Below, piece after piece: positions 63,944-64,000 of a stretch of DNA of 64,000 nucleotides (position 1 is the first letter of the stretch; every line of letters starts with the position of its first letter). The stretch lies in NCBI RefSeq assembly GCF_001905905.1, contig NZ_LIVT01000005.1, positions 372,001 to 436,000 of the forward strand. Reading direction: 5' to 3'. Under the pieces are notes generated by a model, which saw nothing but the letters and a program-made list of their open reading frames with translations, was not told where the DNA came from and did not search any database. This stretch comes from Streptomyces sp. CB02366. Its GTDB lineage: Bacteria; Actinomycetota; Actinomycetes; Streptomycetales; Streptomycetaceae. Position numbers and translations under genes: made by a program.

Positions 63944-64000
63944 ATGCGCTTTCGCGGGAAGTCCATCCGCAGGAAGATCGTGGCGTTGCTGCTGGTGCCG
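63944..64000 (+). CDS. Start of a sensor histidine kinase, probably conservon CvnA type (3' end outside)
   Basis: Nineteen codons are visible, beginning MRFRGKSIRRKIVALLLVP, with GGGGGAGG six bases before the ATG. A basic R-G-K-S-I-R-R-K-I segment running straight into a hydrophobic helix is the usual opening of the nitrate/nitrite-sensing-domain histidine kinases at the head of Streptomyces conservons (cvnABCD). If so, roadblock, DUF742 and GTPase genes should follow to the right. Confidence 0.65.
   Translation, partial: MRFRGKSIRRKIVALLLVP

Overview
The window is a stretch of a Streptomyces (or very close relative) chromosome. GC is very high throughout, third codon positions are almost all G/C, many genes start with GTG, and the gene set is typical of the genus: an isorenieratene-type carotenoid cluster, RbpA, a DasR-type chitinase promoter, a conservon-type sensor start at the right edge, and a SigR-type promoter. 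The order rbpA - fxsA - ppm - hisG/hisE - rib operon - chitinase matches, from memory, the SCO1421-SCO1444 part of S. coelicolor. I could not check this. I see no rRNA, tRNA, CRISPR array or intact mobile element.

Layout. 1-4.5 kb: end of a Rieske protein gene, then crtY-crtT-crtU, an overlapping minus-strand operon for aromatic carotenoid end groups. 4.7-11 kb: aldehyde dehydrogenase, VOC protein, MerR regulator, NCS2 permease, and an MFS transporter divergent from a ROK regulator with an operator-like repeat between them. 12.5-24 kb: a secreted GH18 chitinase with a DasR-like promoter, divergent from an FMN-riboswitch-controlled operon ribD-ribE-ribM(pnuC-like)-ribBA-ribH, followed by hisE, hisG, a PH-domain protein and two CNNM/CorB-type membrane proteins. 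24-37 kb: EccA-like AAA+ ATPase, uridine-kinase-like protein, Tat-exported C39-like protein, K+ channel, aldose epimerase, a YWTD propeller, a YhgE/Pip membrane protein coupled to a 3-hydroxyacyl-CoA dehydrogenase, and an acyl-CoA dehydrogenase. 37-49 kb: Lrp regulator, YtcJ-type amidohydrolase, Ppm mannosyltransferase, FxsA, RbpA, a minus-strand set yczE-glpQ-MFS divergent from a MocR regulator, and a conjugation-type ATPase with a small membrane protein. 49-55 kb: ankyrin and HEAT-repeat proteins and a fused HyuA/HyuB-type oxoprolinase. 55.4-62.9 kb: a four-ORF operon encoding an SMC/MukBEF-like complex. 63-64 kb: a membrane protein and the start of a sensor kinase.

The most interesting locus is the 55.4-62.9 kb operon. 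It encodes a 511-aa kleisin-like candidate, a 53-aa proline-rich ORF coupled on both sides by GTGA overlaps, a 314-aa KITE-like candidate and a 1590-aa SMC-type ATPase. The architecture recalls MukBEF/MksBEF/Wadjet, but there is no JetD/MksG-like nuclease, and the Walker B motif carries Asn where SMC proteins normally have the catalytic Glu. It may be an undescribed nuclease-less condensin-like complex.

Regulatory elements read directly from sequence include an FMN riboswitch with a perfect P1 stem, DasR/chitinase-type 12-bp repeats inside a chitinase promoter, a SigR promoter (GGGAAT-N18-GTT) for rbpA, direct repeats between mocR and yczE, and several strong bidirectional hairpins between convergent genes.
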